NCBI RefSeq assembly: GCF_020748465.1
Contig: NZ_JAHZMP010000002.1
Span: forward strand, 682,001 to 746,000
Direction: 5' to 3'
Length of the DNA: 64,000 nt
Source of the DNA: Terrisporobacter mayombei
GTDB taxonomy: Bacteria > Bacillota > Clostridia > Peptostreptococcales > Peptostreptococcaceae
Program-made: the position numbers and the translations under genes
Shown here: one piece after another, positions 42,767 to 52,146 of the stretch
Position numbering within the stretch: the stretch's first letter is position 1
Layout of the letters: every line of letters starts with the position of its first letter
Notes under the pieces: generated by a model
Database searches by the model: none
Seen by the model: only the letters and a program-made list of their open reading frames with translations
What the model was told of the DNA's origin: nothing

Positions 42767-44311
42767 ATGGAACATGTAATAGAAATGCTAGATATAACTA
42801 AAGAATTTCCTGGAATAATAGCTAATGACAATATTACTTTACAACTAAAAAAAGGAGAAGTACATGCTTTATTGGGTGAAAATGGAGCAGGAAAGTCTAC
42901 ACTAATGAGTGTATTGTTTGGTTTGTACCAACCAGAAAAAGGTGTAATTAAAAAAAATGGAGAGGTAGTAAATATTAAAAATCCAAATGATGCAAATGAC
43001 TTAGGAATTGGTATGGTTCACCAACACTTTAAGTTAGTTCATAACTTTACAGTACTGCAAAATATAATTTTAGGTGTAGAAACTACTAGTCATGGACTGT
43101 TAAAAATGGAGGATGCTAGAAAAAGAGTTATAGATTTGTCTGAAAAATATGGATTAATGGTTGAGCCAGATGCCATTATAGAAGACATAACAGTAGGAAT
43201 GCAACAACGTGTGGAAATATTAAAAATGCTATATAGAGATAACGACATTTTAATATTTGATGAACCAACAGCAGTACTTACTCCTCAAGAAATAGAAGAA
43301 TTAATGAAAATAATGAAAAGCTTGGCTAAGGAAGGAAAATCCATTTTATTTATTACTCATAAATTAAATGAGATAAAAGCAGTGTCAGATAGATGTACAG
43401 TTCTTAGAAAAGGAAAATATATTGACACTGTTAAGGTTAGTGATGTTACAAAAGAAGAGCTTTCTGAAATGATGGTAGGGCGTAAGGTAAATTTAGAAAT
43501 AGAAAAAATCATCCCACAAATTGGAGAAACTGTATTGGAAGTAAAAAACTTATCCGTAAATTCAAAAGGCAATAATAAGAAGCTAGTTGATTATGTGTCA
43601 TTTAATGTTAAAAAGGGAGAGATAGTTTGTATTGCTGGAATCGATGGAAATGGTCAATCAGAATTAGTATATGCTTTAACAGGGCTTGGCTCTATAAGTA
43701 GTGGAAGTATTTCTTTAAATGGAAGTGACATTACTAATGAAAGTGTTAGAAAAAGAAATATTAAAGGGATGGCTCATATACCTGAAGATAGACATAAAGA
43801 TGGACTAGTTTTAGAGTATTCCTTAGGTGAAAATCTTATGTTAAAAAGATATTTTACTAAAGATTATCATAATAAAGGATTTATAAATTTTCGAAGTGTG
43901 GATAAATATACTAATAAATTAATAAGCCAATATGATATTAGAAGTGGTAAAGGTACTAAGACTACTGCTAGAAGCATGTCTGGAGGTAATCAGCAAAAGG
44001 CTATTATAGCTAGAGAAGTTGATTTAGATCCAGAAATATTAATAGCAGTACAGCCTACTAGAGGACTAGATGTGGGAGCTATAGAGTATATACATAATCA
44101 GTTAATAGAAGAAAGAGATAGGGGAAAAGCTATTTTACTTGTGTCACTTGAACTGGATGAGGTTATGAACTTAAGTGATAGAATCTTAGTAATTTATGAA
44201 GGAAAAATAGTAGCAGACTTAAAACCTGAAGAAGTAACAGTTCAAGAATTAGGTTTATATATGGCTGGATCTAAAACACAAATTATAAGTGAGGTGAGCG
44301 CCCATGAATAA
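42767..44311 (+). CDS. Nucleoside ABC transporter, ATP-binding protein
   Basis: A 514-residue double-NBD ATPase of the sugar/nucleoside class. The first domain has Walker A LLGENGAGKST, VGMQQRVEILKML instead of a classical LSGGQ, and Walker B ILIFDEPTAVL. The second has GIDGNGQSE and a proper MSGGNQQKAIIARE. This asymmetry is normal for the class. AAGGAG start; overlaps the first permease by 8 bp. Confidence 0.93.
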   Translation: MEHVIEMLDITKEFPGIIANDNITLQLKKGEVHALLGENGAGKSTLMSVLFGLYQPEKGVIKKNGEVVNIKNPNDANDLGIGMVHQHFKLVHNFTVLQNIILGVETTSHGLLKMEDARKRVIDLSEKYGLMVEPDAIIEDITVGMQQRVEILKMLYRDNDILIFDEPTAVLTPQEIEELMKIMKSLAKEGKSILFITHKLNEIKAVSDRCTVLRKGKYIDTVKVSDVTKEELSEMMVGRKVNLEIEKIIPQIGETVLEVKNLSVNSKGNNKKLVDYVSFNVKKGEIVCIAGIDGNGQSELVYALTGLGSISSGSISLNGSDITNESVRKRNIKGMAHIPEDRHKDGLVLEYSLGENLMLKRYFTKDYHNKGFINFRSVDKYTNKLISQYDIRSGKGTKTTARSMSGGNQQKAIIAREVDLDPEILIAVQPTRGLDVGAIEYIHNQLIEERDRGKAILLVSLELDEVMNLSDRILVIYEGKIVADLKPEEVTVQELGLYMAGSKTQIISEVSAHE

Positions 44312-45452
44312 GTTAAATAAGCTAATACGTAGTGATGGCTTTAATAGTGCAATGTCATCCATATTTGCCATATTAATAGGGCTTGCTTTTGGTTTTATTA
44401 TTTTATTAATAAGTAATCCATCACAAGCTGTAAGAGGATTTGGCATAATTTTAGAAGGAGGATTTAGTACAGGAGCAAAAGGTATTGGACAAGTTCTTTA
44501 TTTTGCCACACCATTAATACTAACTGGTCTTTCAGTAGGATTTGCATTTAAAACAGGATTATTTAATATAGGTGCTCCAGGACAATTTATAATGGGTGCT
44601 TTTGCAGCAGTATTTATAGGAGTTAAGTGTACTTTTTTACCAGCACCATTTCATTGGATAGTAGCACTGCTGGCTGCAGCAATTGTTGGTGGACTTTGGG
44701 CATTGATTCCTGGAATATTAAAGGCTTATTATAATGTACATGAAGTTATTTCAACTATTATGATGAATTATATAGGTATGTATTTGTGTAATATGTTAGT
44801 TAAATTATACATATATGATTCTAACAAGTCCATATCTCAAAATTGTTTAGTAAGTGCAGATTTACCAAAATGGGGATTGGATAAGGTTTTTGTCAATACT
44901 ACAGGTACTTACAAAGATATTTCCACAGTAAATGGAGGAATAGTAATTGCTATTATTGTAGCTATTTTAATTTATATTATATTAAATAAGACCATATTTG
45001 GATATGAGTTAAAGGCTTGTGGATTTAATTCAAGTGCAAGTAAATATGCTGGAATAAATGAAAAGAGAAATATTATTTTATCTATGGTAATATCTGGTGC
45101 TTTATCAGGACTAGGTGGAGGATTACTTTATCTATCAGGAGCAAATGGGAGACATATTAAAGTTGTAGATGTTTTAGCTATAGAAGGATTTAATGGAATA
45201 CCAGTTGCCCTACTTGCTCTATCAAACCCTCTAGGAATAATATTCTCAGCAATATTTATTTCTTACTTAACTCTAGGTGGAAACTATTTACAAACTCTTA
45301 ATTTTATGCCAGAGGTAATTGATATAATTATAGCTTGCATTATTTACTTTAGTGCTTTTGCATTATTCTTTAGATCCATATTACCCAAAATACTAAAAAA
45401 GAAAGATTCTAAAAAAGAAACTATAGAAGCTACTGAAGGGAGTGAAGAGTAA
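44304..45452 (+). CDS. Nucleoside ABC transporter permease 1
   Basis: A 382-residue BPD_transp_2 permease (YufP-type) with about nine hydrophobic segments and the EAA-like LKACGFNSSASKYAGIN loop. It pairs with the next permease; the order ATPase-permease-permease downstream of a BMP lipoprotein is the standard NupABC/YufOPQ arrangement. GAGGTGAG start. Confidence 0.92.
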   Translation: MNKLNKLIRSDGFNSAMSSIFAILIGLAFGFIILLISNPSQAVRGFGIILEGGFSTGAKGIGQVLYFATPLILTGLSVGFAFKTGLFNIGAPGQFIMGAFAAVFIGVKCTFLPAPFHWIVALLAAAIVGGLWALIPGILKAYYNVHEVISTIMMNYIGMYLCNMLVKLYIYDSNKSISQNCLVSADLPKWGLDKVFVNTTGTYKDISTVNGGIVIAIIVAILIYIILNKTIFGYELKACGFNSSASKYAGINEKRNIILSMVISGALSGLGGGLLYLSGANGRHIKVVDVLAIEGFNGIPVALLALSNPLGIIFSAIFISYLTLGGNYLQTLNFMPEVIDIIIACIIYFSAFALFFRSILPKILKKKDSKKETIEATEGSEE

Positions 45453-46411
45453 TGGATATACTATTTTTAATAGTACAACAAACAATGTTCTTTTCCATAC
45501 CTTTGTTAATAGTTGCACTTGGAGGAGTATTTACTGAACGAGGTGGAGTTACAAATATAGCCTTAGATGGAATTATGATTATGGGGGCTTTTACAAGTGT
45601 TTTATTTATAAATAAAATGCAAGATAAAATGAGTGGTCAATTACTATTAATAATGGCAATATTTATTGCTATAATAACAGGTATGGCATTTTCATTATTA
45701 CTTGCATACTCTGCAATAAACATGAAAGCAGACCAAATTATAGGCGGAACAGCTTTAAATATGTTTGCACCAGCTTTTGCTATTTATGCAGCTAGAATGA
45801 TGCAAACAAACGGAGTACAACAAATTGCATTTAATAATACTTTTAGAATTCCTTCAGTTCCTATATTGGGAGATATACCTATAATAGGAGATTTATTCTT
45901 TAAGAATTGCTATATAACTACATACATAGGTTTAGCTATTTTAGTAATATCTATTATAGTATTATATAAAACAAAATTTGGTCTTAGACTTAGAGCTTGT
46001 GGGGAACATCCTCAAGCGGCTGATTCAGTAGGAATTAGTGTTTATAAAATGCGTTATTCAGGAGTATTGATTTCTGGTGCCCTTGCAGGACTTGGAGGTT
46101 TAGTATTTGTAATACCAACTTCTACCAATTTTAATGCTACAGTTTCTGGATATGGATTCTTAGCACTTGCTGTTATGATTTTTGGTCAATGGAAACCGTT
46201 AAGAGTATTATTTGCAGCATTTTTCTTTGGCCTAATGAAGACTATTGCATCAGCATATTCAGTTATACCCTTATTATCAAGTTTAGATATACCTAGCGAT
46301 GTATATAAAATGATTCCTTTTATGGCAACTTTAATAGTACTAGCATTTACGTCAAAATCATCTCAAGCACCAAGAGCTGTTGGAGAACCTTATGACAAAG
46401 GAAGTAGATAG
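45452..46411 (+). CDS. Nucleoside ABC transporter permease 2
   Basis: A 319-residue YufQ-type permease with about eight hydrophobic segments and LRACGEHPQAADSVGI as the coupling motif. Start overlaps the preceding stop by one base. Ends before a bidirectional terminator at 46418-46448. Confidence 0.92.
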   Translation: MDILFLIVQQTMFFSIPLLIVALGGVFTERGGVTNIALDGIMIMGAFTSVLFINKMQDKMSGQLLLIMAIFIAIITGMAFSLLLAYSAINMKADQIIGGTALNMFAPAFAIYAARMMQTNGVQQIAFNNTFRIPSVPILGDIPIIGDLFFKNCYITTYIGLAILVISIIVLYKTKFGLRLRACGEHPQAADSVGISVYKMRYSGVLISGALAGLGGLVFVIPTSTNFNATVSGYGFLALAVMIFGQWKPLRVLFAAFFFGLMKTIASAYSVIPLLSSLDIPSDVYKMIPFMATLIVLAFTSKSSQAPRAVGEPYDKGSR

Positions 46412-46417
46412 ATAAAG

Positions 46418-46449
46418 AAAAAGTATTGCTTAAAAAGCAATACTTTTTT
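46418..46449. terminator. Bidirectional terminator between ABC operons
   Basis: Stem aaaagtattgctt / aagcaatactttt with T/A tracts on both sides; ends the nucleoside transporter genes on plus and the SsuC-like permease gene on minus. Confidence 0.9.
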
Positions 46450-47268
46450 CTATCCTTTAATTTTTCGTTGTCTGTAATAATAAAACTTTTCTACTATATT
46501 AACGACTTCATACATACCCCAAGCACAAACTGCAAGTACAAATACACCCATCATTACAACATCTAGTTTAAATACTTGGCTTCCATAGACAATTAAATAA
46601 CCTATACCATATCTTGATACTAAAAATTCACCTACTATAACACCTACCCAAGCCATACCTATATTTATTTTAGTCAGATTTATTAAATTTCCTATATTGC
46701 CAGGTAAAATAAGCTTAAATAGAATTTGACTCTTTGTAGCTCCGAAACTTTTTAACATTTTAATTTTTTCTTCGTCCATATTTCTAAAATAATTATAAGC
46801 AGATAAGATAGTAATAACTATGGAAATAGCAACTGCTGTAACTACTATACCTTCAATACCTGCGCCTACCCATACGATTATAATAGGAGCAAGGGCTGTT
46901 TTAGGTAGTGCATTAAGAACTACTAAGAATGGATCTAAAATTTTAGCTAAAGTATCTGACCACCATAACATAATGGCTATAATTATACCTAAGGTACTAC
47001 CAATGACTAAACCAAGAACTGTTTCATAAACTGATATACCAATATGTTTAATTAATAATCCGTTCGAAACATAAGATATAAATAGTTTATAAATATCAGA
47101 AGGTTTACTAAATAAAAAAGTACTAATAATATTATTGTCTGCTAATACTTCCCAAAGAATAAAGAAACCTATTAGTAAAACGATTTGTATTATAAAGACC
47201 TTAATTTTTCTCAATTTAACACTTTTTAAATATTTCTCGTATTCAATAGACTTTTCATTAAATCTCAT
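46450..47268 (-). CDS. SsuC/ThiX-like ABC permease
   Basis: A 272-residue BPD_transp_1 permease with six hydrophobic segments and the EAA motif region EKIKMLKSFGATKSQILFKLILPG. Family members import sulfonates, taurine, or thiamine precursors (HMP). It overlaps the ATPase gene by 11 bp. No substrate-binding gene is adjacent; the interrupted one at 38632 is the best candidate. Confidence 0.88.
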   Translation of the reverse strand: MRFNEKSIEYEKYLKSVKLRKIKVFIIQIVLLIGFFILWEVLADNNIISTFLFSKPSDIYKLFISYVSNGLLIKHIGISVYETVLGLVIGSTLGIIIAIMLWWSDTLAKILDPFLVVLNALPKTALAPIIIVWVGAGIEGIVVTAVAISIVITILSAYNYFRNMDEEKIKMLKSFGATKSQILFKLILPGNIGNLINLTKINIGMAWVGVIVGEFLVSRYGIGYLIVYGSQVFKLDVVMMGVFVLAVCAWGMYEVVNIVEKFYYYRQRKIKG

Positions 47269-48007
47269 TATTATCTAGCTCCTTCCATAATAAGTCAAAA
47301 TAAGTTTGAAACTTAGGAACTTTACGACACTCAAATGGTGTTCTAGATTCTCCAAGTCCTAAGTCTATGTCATATTCACTCTTAATAGTAGAAGGACGCT
47401 TTGATAGTACTGCTACTTTGTCGCCCATAGCTATAGCTTCACTTATATCATGTGTTACTAATATAGCAGATTTATTCTCATTCTTAATTATTCTATAGAC
47501 ATCATCGCTTACAAGTAATCTTGTTTGATAATCTAGTGCAGAAAAAGGTTCATCAAGCAAAAGAACATCAGGGTCTACCGATAAGGTACGAATAAGTGCC
47601 ACTCTTTGTCTCATACCTCCTGATAATTCTTTAGGATACATATTTCTAAAATCCCATAAATCATAAGTTTTTAATAATTTTTCAACTCTTTTGATGGCTT
47701 TAGGGTCTTTGTTTTTTTGTATTTCAAGACCTATAGTAATGTTGTCCATAATACTTCGCCACTCTAAGAGATGATCCCTTTGGAACATATAACCAATCGT
47801 TCCATTAATAATAACATCACCACTTGTTGGCTTTAAAAGCTTAGTAAGTATATTTAATATTGTTGATTTTCCAGAACCAGAGGGCCCCAGTAGTGATAAA
47901 ATTTCTCCTTGTTGAAGAGAAAAGTTAATATCTTGAAGAACTTGAAGTTCTCCTTCTTTTGAATAAAAATTTTTACAAAGATCAGTAACTTTGATAATCC
48001 TCTCCAT
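47258..48007 (-). CDS. SsuB/ThiZ-like ABC ATPase
   Basis: A 249-residue ATPase: Walker A LGPSGSGKST, Q-loop FQRDHLLEW, signature LSGGMRQRVAL, Walker B VLLLDEPFSAL and switch His in LVTHDISEA. First gene of the operon; start after GGGGGGTGA, with TATAAT near 48050 on the minus strand as likely minus-10. Confidence 0.9.
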   Translation of the reverse strand: MERIIKVTDLCKNFYSKEGELQVLQDINFSLQQGEILSLLGPSGSGKSTILNILTKLLKPTSGDVIINGTIGYMFQRDHLLEWRSIMDNITIGLEIQKNKDPKAIKRVEKLLKTYDLWDFRNMYPKELSGGMRQRVALIRTLSVDPDVLLLDEPFSALDYQTRLLVSDDVYRIIKNENKSAILVTHDISEAIAMGDKVAVLSKRPSTIKSEYDIDLGLGESRTPFECRKVPKFQTYFDLLWKELDNNEI

Positions 48008-48353
48008 TTAAGTCACCCCCCATGAAGTTTTAAGACTATATATTATAGTATTAATTGGAGTAAGTATTTGTACCAGTTTTCTTTTGAATAAATAAAATAC
48101 AACAAATAAGGCGAAAGGTGATAAAAATTATCAGGTATTATGGTAAGCTCATTGTTTTCTTCTGGAAGCTCTTTTATTAAACTGGTAGCAGATCCTGATT
48201 ATCAATTACCAGCTATAACATAGTGGCTCTTTTTTGTAATGGATTTTAATAAATAATTAATAAAACTAAAAAACATCAGATAGATAAACACTCTACCTGA
48301 TGTTTTTTAGTAAAGAAATTATTGATATATAAGTATTATGTTTATCTTATATA
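48008..48353. other. Gap with inverted repeats upstream of the ABC operon
   Basis: This 346-bp gap encodes no clear protein. From 48103 to 48236 there are interlocking inverted repeats (ctggta/taccag at about 48172 and 48207; attatcagg against cctgattat) and a T7 tract at 48230 that would end a plus-strand transcript. Two bidirectional terminators follow: 48263-48310 (aaaaaacatcag / ctgatgtttttt) and 48319-48357 (attgatatataag / tcttatatatcaat). I could not assign the folded part to a known riboswitch. Confidence 0.4.
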
Positions 48354-48647
48354 TCAATAAGAAATGAAAGTATCACAATTTGTATTGTTATAGTTAATCT
48401 GTACACTAGAAGCTGTACAAGTTTCCATACTATTATATTTACACTTTTTGGCTTTACATTTTATATCAGCAGACGTTGCAAGTGAATTACTTGTGCAGTT
48501 CATAAGATCATTTTTGTTTGGATTGAAAGTTCCACACTTAGTTCCTGTTGAAGTAGCTGCTCCAGAACCTAAAATGTCAATATTTCCAGCATAGCATATT
48601 CCTGAATTATTATAAATACAATTGTCAGCATAGCAATTTAATGTCAT
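48354..48647 (-). CDS. DUF1540 protein, two tandem copies
   Basis: A 97-residue protein with two DUF1540 modules (about 1-40 and 50-97). Each has the four-Cys pattern, for example LNCYADNCIYNNSGICYAG and IKCKAKKCKYNSMETCTA. These are probably small metal-binding domains, common in spore-forming Clostridia, of unknown role. GAGGG start. Terminator hairpin 48319-48357 overlaps its stop. Confidence 0.88.
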   Translation of the reverse strand: MTLNCYADNCIYNNSGICYAGNIDILGSGAATSTGTKCGTFNPNKNDLMNCTSNSLATSADIKCKAKKCKYNSMETCTASSVQINYNNTNCDTFISY

Positions 48648-48844
48648 TGTATTTTCCCTCCATTTATCTTTTTATTATTATTCACAAATATTTGATTTTC
48701 ATTCTATATATGTAAAATATTAGATATTTTGTATATTTAATTCCTGAAATCATAGCACATTTTATTACTTTTTAGAATAATTTATACAAATGATATATTT
48801 TAAATTGTTGGAATATATCTATGTACAAGTAAGGAGTGGATATA

Positions 48845-49147
48845 ATGGACTTAAGTTTTTTGGTAAGTTTTGAAGTTCCCGTTATTATTGGAATTTGTCT
48901 TTGTGTAGGATATGTAATAAAATCTAGTTTGGATTTTATACCAAACAAATATATACCATTGATTATGGCTGTATTAGGTCTTGTGGTCAATGTATTAATA
49001 AATAAGGGTATAGATGCTAATATTGCACTAGCAGGTATGATTAGTGGATTATCAAGTACAGGATTACATCAAGCCTTTAAAAACCTAATACAACGAGACA
49101 GTGACACTGAAGAAAATACTACTGTAAAAGATAATAGTGATAAATAG
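48845..49147 (+). CDS. Orphan chromosomal holin
   Basis: A 100-residue holin resembling the prophage holin at 29442 nearly throughout: MDL-FL, ICxCVGYV, an identical NKYIPLIMAVLG block, and GLxSTGLHQ. It differs by an acidic C-terminal extension (RDSDTEENTTVKDNSDK). There is no endolysin or other phage gene nearby. It may be a phage relic or a domesticated holin for protein release, as TcdE is in difficile. ATG 48845 lies nine bases after AAGGAG. Confidence 0.85.
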   Translation: MDLSFLVSFEVPVIIGICLCVGYVIKSSLDFIPNKYIPLIMAVLGLVVNVLINKGIDANIALAGMISGLSSTGLHQAFKNLIQRDSDTEENTTVKDNSDK

Positions 49148-49171
49148 AATAGTTAAGATAACAAATTAGAT

Positions 49172-49212
49172 AATATAAACGAATGTGATATTAAATTGCA
49201 TTCGTTTATATT
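49172..49212. terminator. Terminator after orphan holin
   Basis: Perfect 14-bp inverted repeat (aatataaacgaatg / cattcgtttatatt). Confidence 0.85.
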
Positions 49213-49288
49213 CTAATATTAATATGATATAATGCTAGTATATTATTTTGACTCTAGATAAAGAAGAGAAAGGAATTTGTATATAATT

Positions 49289-50194
49289 ATGTTTATATTA
49301 GTTTTATTAATAATTGTTGTAGCAATATTAATTTGTATTGCTTATAAATTATATAATTATGCCTTAAATCCAAATAGCTCAAAAAAAGGCATATTTAATA
49401 GTAATAATAAAAATGAACTTAGAAAAGAAGATCTTTGGATTAATGATTTTAATGATAAAAGCAGTGTTTACATAAATACATTTGATAACTTAAGACTTCA
49501 TGCATATGAAATAAAAGAAAATAAAAGTAATAAATGGGCTATTACAGTTCATGGTTATACAACAAATGCAGAGTATATGAGTAGCATAGCCTATAAGTAT
49601 TACACTTTAGGATATAATGTTATAATGCCAGATTTAAGAGGCCATGGAAAAAGTGAAGGTCATTATATAGGCATGGGTTGGCACGATAGATTAGATATTA
49701 TAAAGTGGATAGAATACATTTTAAATGAAGATAAAAATGCTCAAATTTTATTACATGGAATTTCTATGGGAGCTGCTACAGTTATGATGGTTAGTGGGGA
49801 AGAGTTACCTAAAAACGTAAAGGTAATTATTGAAGACTGTGGATATACAGGTGCTAAAGAACAGCTTGCATATAAGTTAAAAAACATGTTTAAATTGCCA
49901 TCATTTCCATTGTTAAATATATGTAATATAATAGCAAAAATAAAAGCTAAATATTTTATAAGTGAAGCTTCAGCTATTAATCAAATAAAAAAATCAAACA
50001 CACCAACGCTGTTTATACATGGAGATAAAGATAAGTTTGTTCCATTTTATATGTTAAACGAATTATACGATGCTTGTAATGCTTATAAAGATAAGTTAAT
50101 AATCAATAATGCGGGTCATGCAAAGTGTGAGAAAGTTGATAGTGACTTGTATTGGGAAAAGGTAATTAAATTCATAGCTAAATTTATGAAATAA
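49289..50194 (+). CDS. Membrane-anchored alpha/beta hydrolase
   Basis: A 301-residue protein with an N-terminal membrane anchor (about 1-20) and an alpha/beta hydrolase domain: VHGYTTNAEYM oxyanion region, PDLRGHGKSEG, nucleophile elbow HGISMGA, Asp in HGDKDKFVP and His in NAGHAK. It resembles BEM46/FrsA-type serine hydrolases. Substrate unknown. The start is uncertain: ATG 49289 is far from AAAGGA, and a TTG at 49277 is very close to it. Confidence 0.85.
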   Translation: MFILVLLIIVVAILICIAYKLYNYALNPNSSKKGIFNSNNKNELRKEDLWINDFNDKSSVYINTFDNLRLHAYEIKENKSNKWAITVHGYTTNAEYMSSIAYKYYTLGYNVIMPDLRGHGKSEGHYIGMGWHDRLDIIKWIEYILNEDKNAQILLHGISMGAATVMMVSGEELPKNVKVIIEDCGYTGAKEQLAYKLKNMFKLPSFPLLNICNIIAKIKAKYFISEASAINQIKKSNTPTLFIHGDKDKFVPFYMLNELYDACNAYKDKLIINNAGHAKCEKVDSDLYWEKVIKFIAKFMK

Positions 50195-50215
50195 AAAAAC
50201 TCGCTAATCAATAAG

Positions 50216-50250
50216 AAAGCACAGAATAGAAATTTACTCTGTGCTTTTTT
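50216..50250. terminator. Bidirectional terminator
   Basis: Perfect 10-bp stem (aaagcacaga / tctgtgcttt) followed by T tract, between convergent hydrolase and glycosyltransferase genes. Confidence 0.85.
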
Positions 50251-50259
50251 ATTTGTTGT

Positions 50260-51213
50260 TTAATTTGAAGATTGTAAAACTTCTAAATTCATTATTTGCT
50301 CTGTAGAGTAGTTATAACTTGATGAATTAGCACAAGAAATAAAGTTATAAAATGAGGCAAAATTTTCAAAAGTAATTTTTAAACTTTTATATTCACTAAT
50401 CAAAAATATATTAATGAAAAACATTACTAAGAATACTTTTATAGATAATAAAGTAAATGAAAATTTAAACTTATCATATATATTTTTTTCTTTTAAAAAT
50501 AATCTTATAAAGCCATACGCTTTAACATAATCATTTTGCGTGCTAATAGAATAACTTCTTACAATACTTGTCTTTCTAATTCTATAGTAGTATAGAGAAT
50601 CAGAAATTATAGATACTTTTTTTGCCTTATAAAATAAATCACACATTATAGAAATATCTTCATATTTTATGCTTGGAAACTTTATATTATCAAATAGTTC
50701 TTTTTTCCATAGTTTATTCCATAAATATGAATGTATAAGGTTATCTGGTATTAAAGATTTCAAAATATCATAGTTAGAGTATATTCCAGAGCTTTTTTTA
50801 CATACTACTGGTAATTTTAATTTTGAATTATCATAATATCTATAAAAATTGCAAATTACTACATCTGCATTTGTATTACAACTCTCATTATAAAGCCTTT
50901 CTAAGTAATTGTATTCAATAAAGTCATCACTATCAATAAATACTATGTAGTCACCACTTACATTTCTTAATCCTTCATTACGAGCACTGGCAACACCTTG
51001 ATTACTTTGGTGAATTACCTTGCAGTTTGTGATTATCTTTTCGTATTTTTTTAATATTTCGTAAGAATTATCTGAAGAACCATCATCAACACAAATAAGC
51101 TCATAGTTTTTAAAACTTTGATTATGTATAGAGTTTAAACATTCTTCAAGATAAGAACTTGTATTATGCACAGGTAGTATAATACTGATAGTTGGTTTAG
51201 CTTGCTTGAACAT
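50260..51213 (-). CDS. Family 2 glycosyltransferase
   Basis: A 317-residue GT2 enzyme: ISIILPVHNTSSYLEECLNSI, VDDGSSDNS and the metal-binding FIDSDDF. A hydrophobic stretch near residues 255-275 could attach it to the membrane. The ATG at 51213 follows AAAGGTGG; an upstream ATG at 51234 lies before that site. It stands alone and not in a polysaccharide cluster, so the acceptor is unknown. Confidence 0.9.
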   Translation of the reverse strand: MFKQAKPTISIILPVHNTSSYLEECLNSIHNQSFKNYELICVDDGSSDNSYEILKKYEKIITNCKVIHQSNQGVASARNEGLRNVSGDYIVFIDSDDFIEYNYLERLYNESCNTNADVVICNFYRYYDNSKLKLPVVCKKSSGIYSNYDILKSLIPDNLIHSYLWNKLWKKELFDNIKFPSIKYEDISIMCDLFYKAKKVSIISDSLYYYRIRKTSIVRSYSISTQNDYVKAYGFIRLFLKEKNIYDKFKFSFTLLSIKVFLVMFFINIFLISEYKSLKITFENFASFYNFISCANSSSYNYSTEQIMNLEVLQSSN

Positions 51214-51362
51214 AATTAAATCCACCTTTCGCAAGAATCACTAATTAGAAGTATATCATATAATAATAAGAATAATTAGTTAAAATGTATAAAAAAGCAT
51301 ATATTTTCATAATAATTATAATAGTTTAAATTTATGTTTTTTATACATGAGGAGGTTTTTTA

Positions 51363-51995
51363 ATGTCAAAAGAAGAGAATAGAACTTGTAAGAATGTTCA
51401 AGACTGGGAGGAAAAAATTATAAAGATTTTCCCAACGGCTATTCCAAATGAGTGTGCATGGTTCGATGAGATAGATATTTTGAATGTATTGTTTACGCTA
51501 TCTAGTAACAAGGTGGCAAATATTTTTTACCCAGAAGGTAAAAAACTAGGTATATATGGAGTTGATTTCTCAACTGAAGATAAATGTATAGAGTTAATTA
51601 CGGAAAATACTATTGATATAGTAAGTCCTCTTAAGCTTTCTTTTCACTATTATGATGAAGCTTTAGAGTGGAGCTATTTTAGATTAGAAACAGGTGATTT
51701 AAAACAAATAAGCAAAGCTAAAAATGAATTACATAAAGAAGCATTAATATCTTTTGATGATGGAAATTATATAGATGTGATATCAGGCGTAGAAAAGTAT
51801 GGAGATAAAGATAAGTTAGAGAGCTTATTAATTGATGATGCAAAACTAGTTAATAGATATATAAAAAAATCATCTTTTTTAATATTTGCTAGAAGCTCAT
51901 ACTTTAAAGAGTTTTATGATAAATCTTTTAATTCATTTTCTGATGAAGAGTTGTCAAATATGATTGAAAGCTTAATTTTAAATGGTAATGTTTAA
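51363..51995 (+). CDS. Conserved-looking protein, unknown (210 aa)
   Basis: A soluble acidic protein of 210 residues. No recognised motif; includes NECAWFDEIDILNVLF and LSFHYYDEALEWSYFRLETGDL. Strong GAGGAGG. Codon use fits the chromosome. It sits before deoD but the gap has its own AT-rich promoter-like region, so they are probably separate units. Confidence 0.65.
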   Translation: MSKEENRTCKNVQDWEEKIIKIFPTAIPNECAWFDEIDILNVLFTLSSNKVANIFYPEGKKLGIYGVDFSTEDKCIELITENTIDIVSPLKLSFHYYDEALEWSYFRLETGDLKQISKAKNELHKEALISFDDGNYIDVISGVEKYGDKDKLESLLIDDAKLVNRYIKKSSFLIFARSSYFKEFYDKSFNSFSDEELSNMIESLILNGNV

Positions 51996-52146
51996 ATAAA
52001 CTTATGTTTGCTAATATTAGGATAGCAGAGTGTTTGTACGATTGTTAAAATTAATTATATGTTTACTTTAAATTGTGTGTATAATATAATAAAGAAGAAT
52101 TATTATATACTTATGGAAAGTATGTAACATAATAGGAGGAAACACT

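Noticed and set aside
48103..48240. TPP riboswitch upstream of the ABC operon
   Set aside because: One part resembles the CCTGAT...CCAGC half, but the CUGAGA element and pairing partner are absent, and the T tract is on the strand opposite to the ABC genes.
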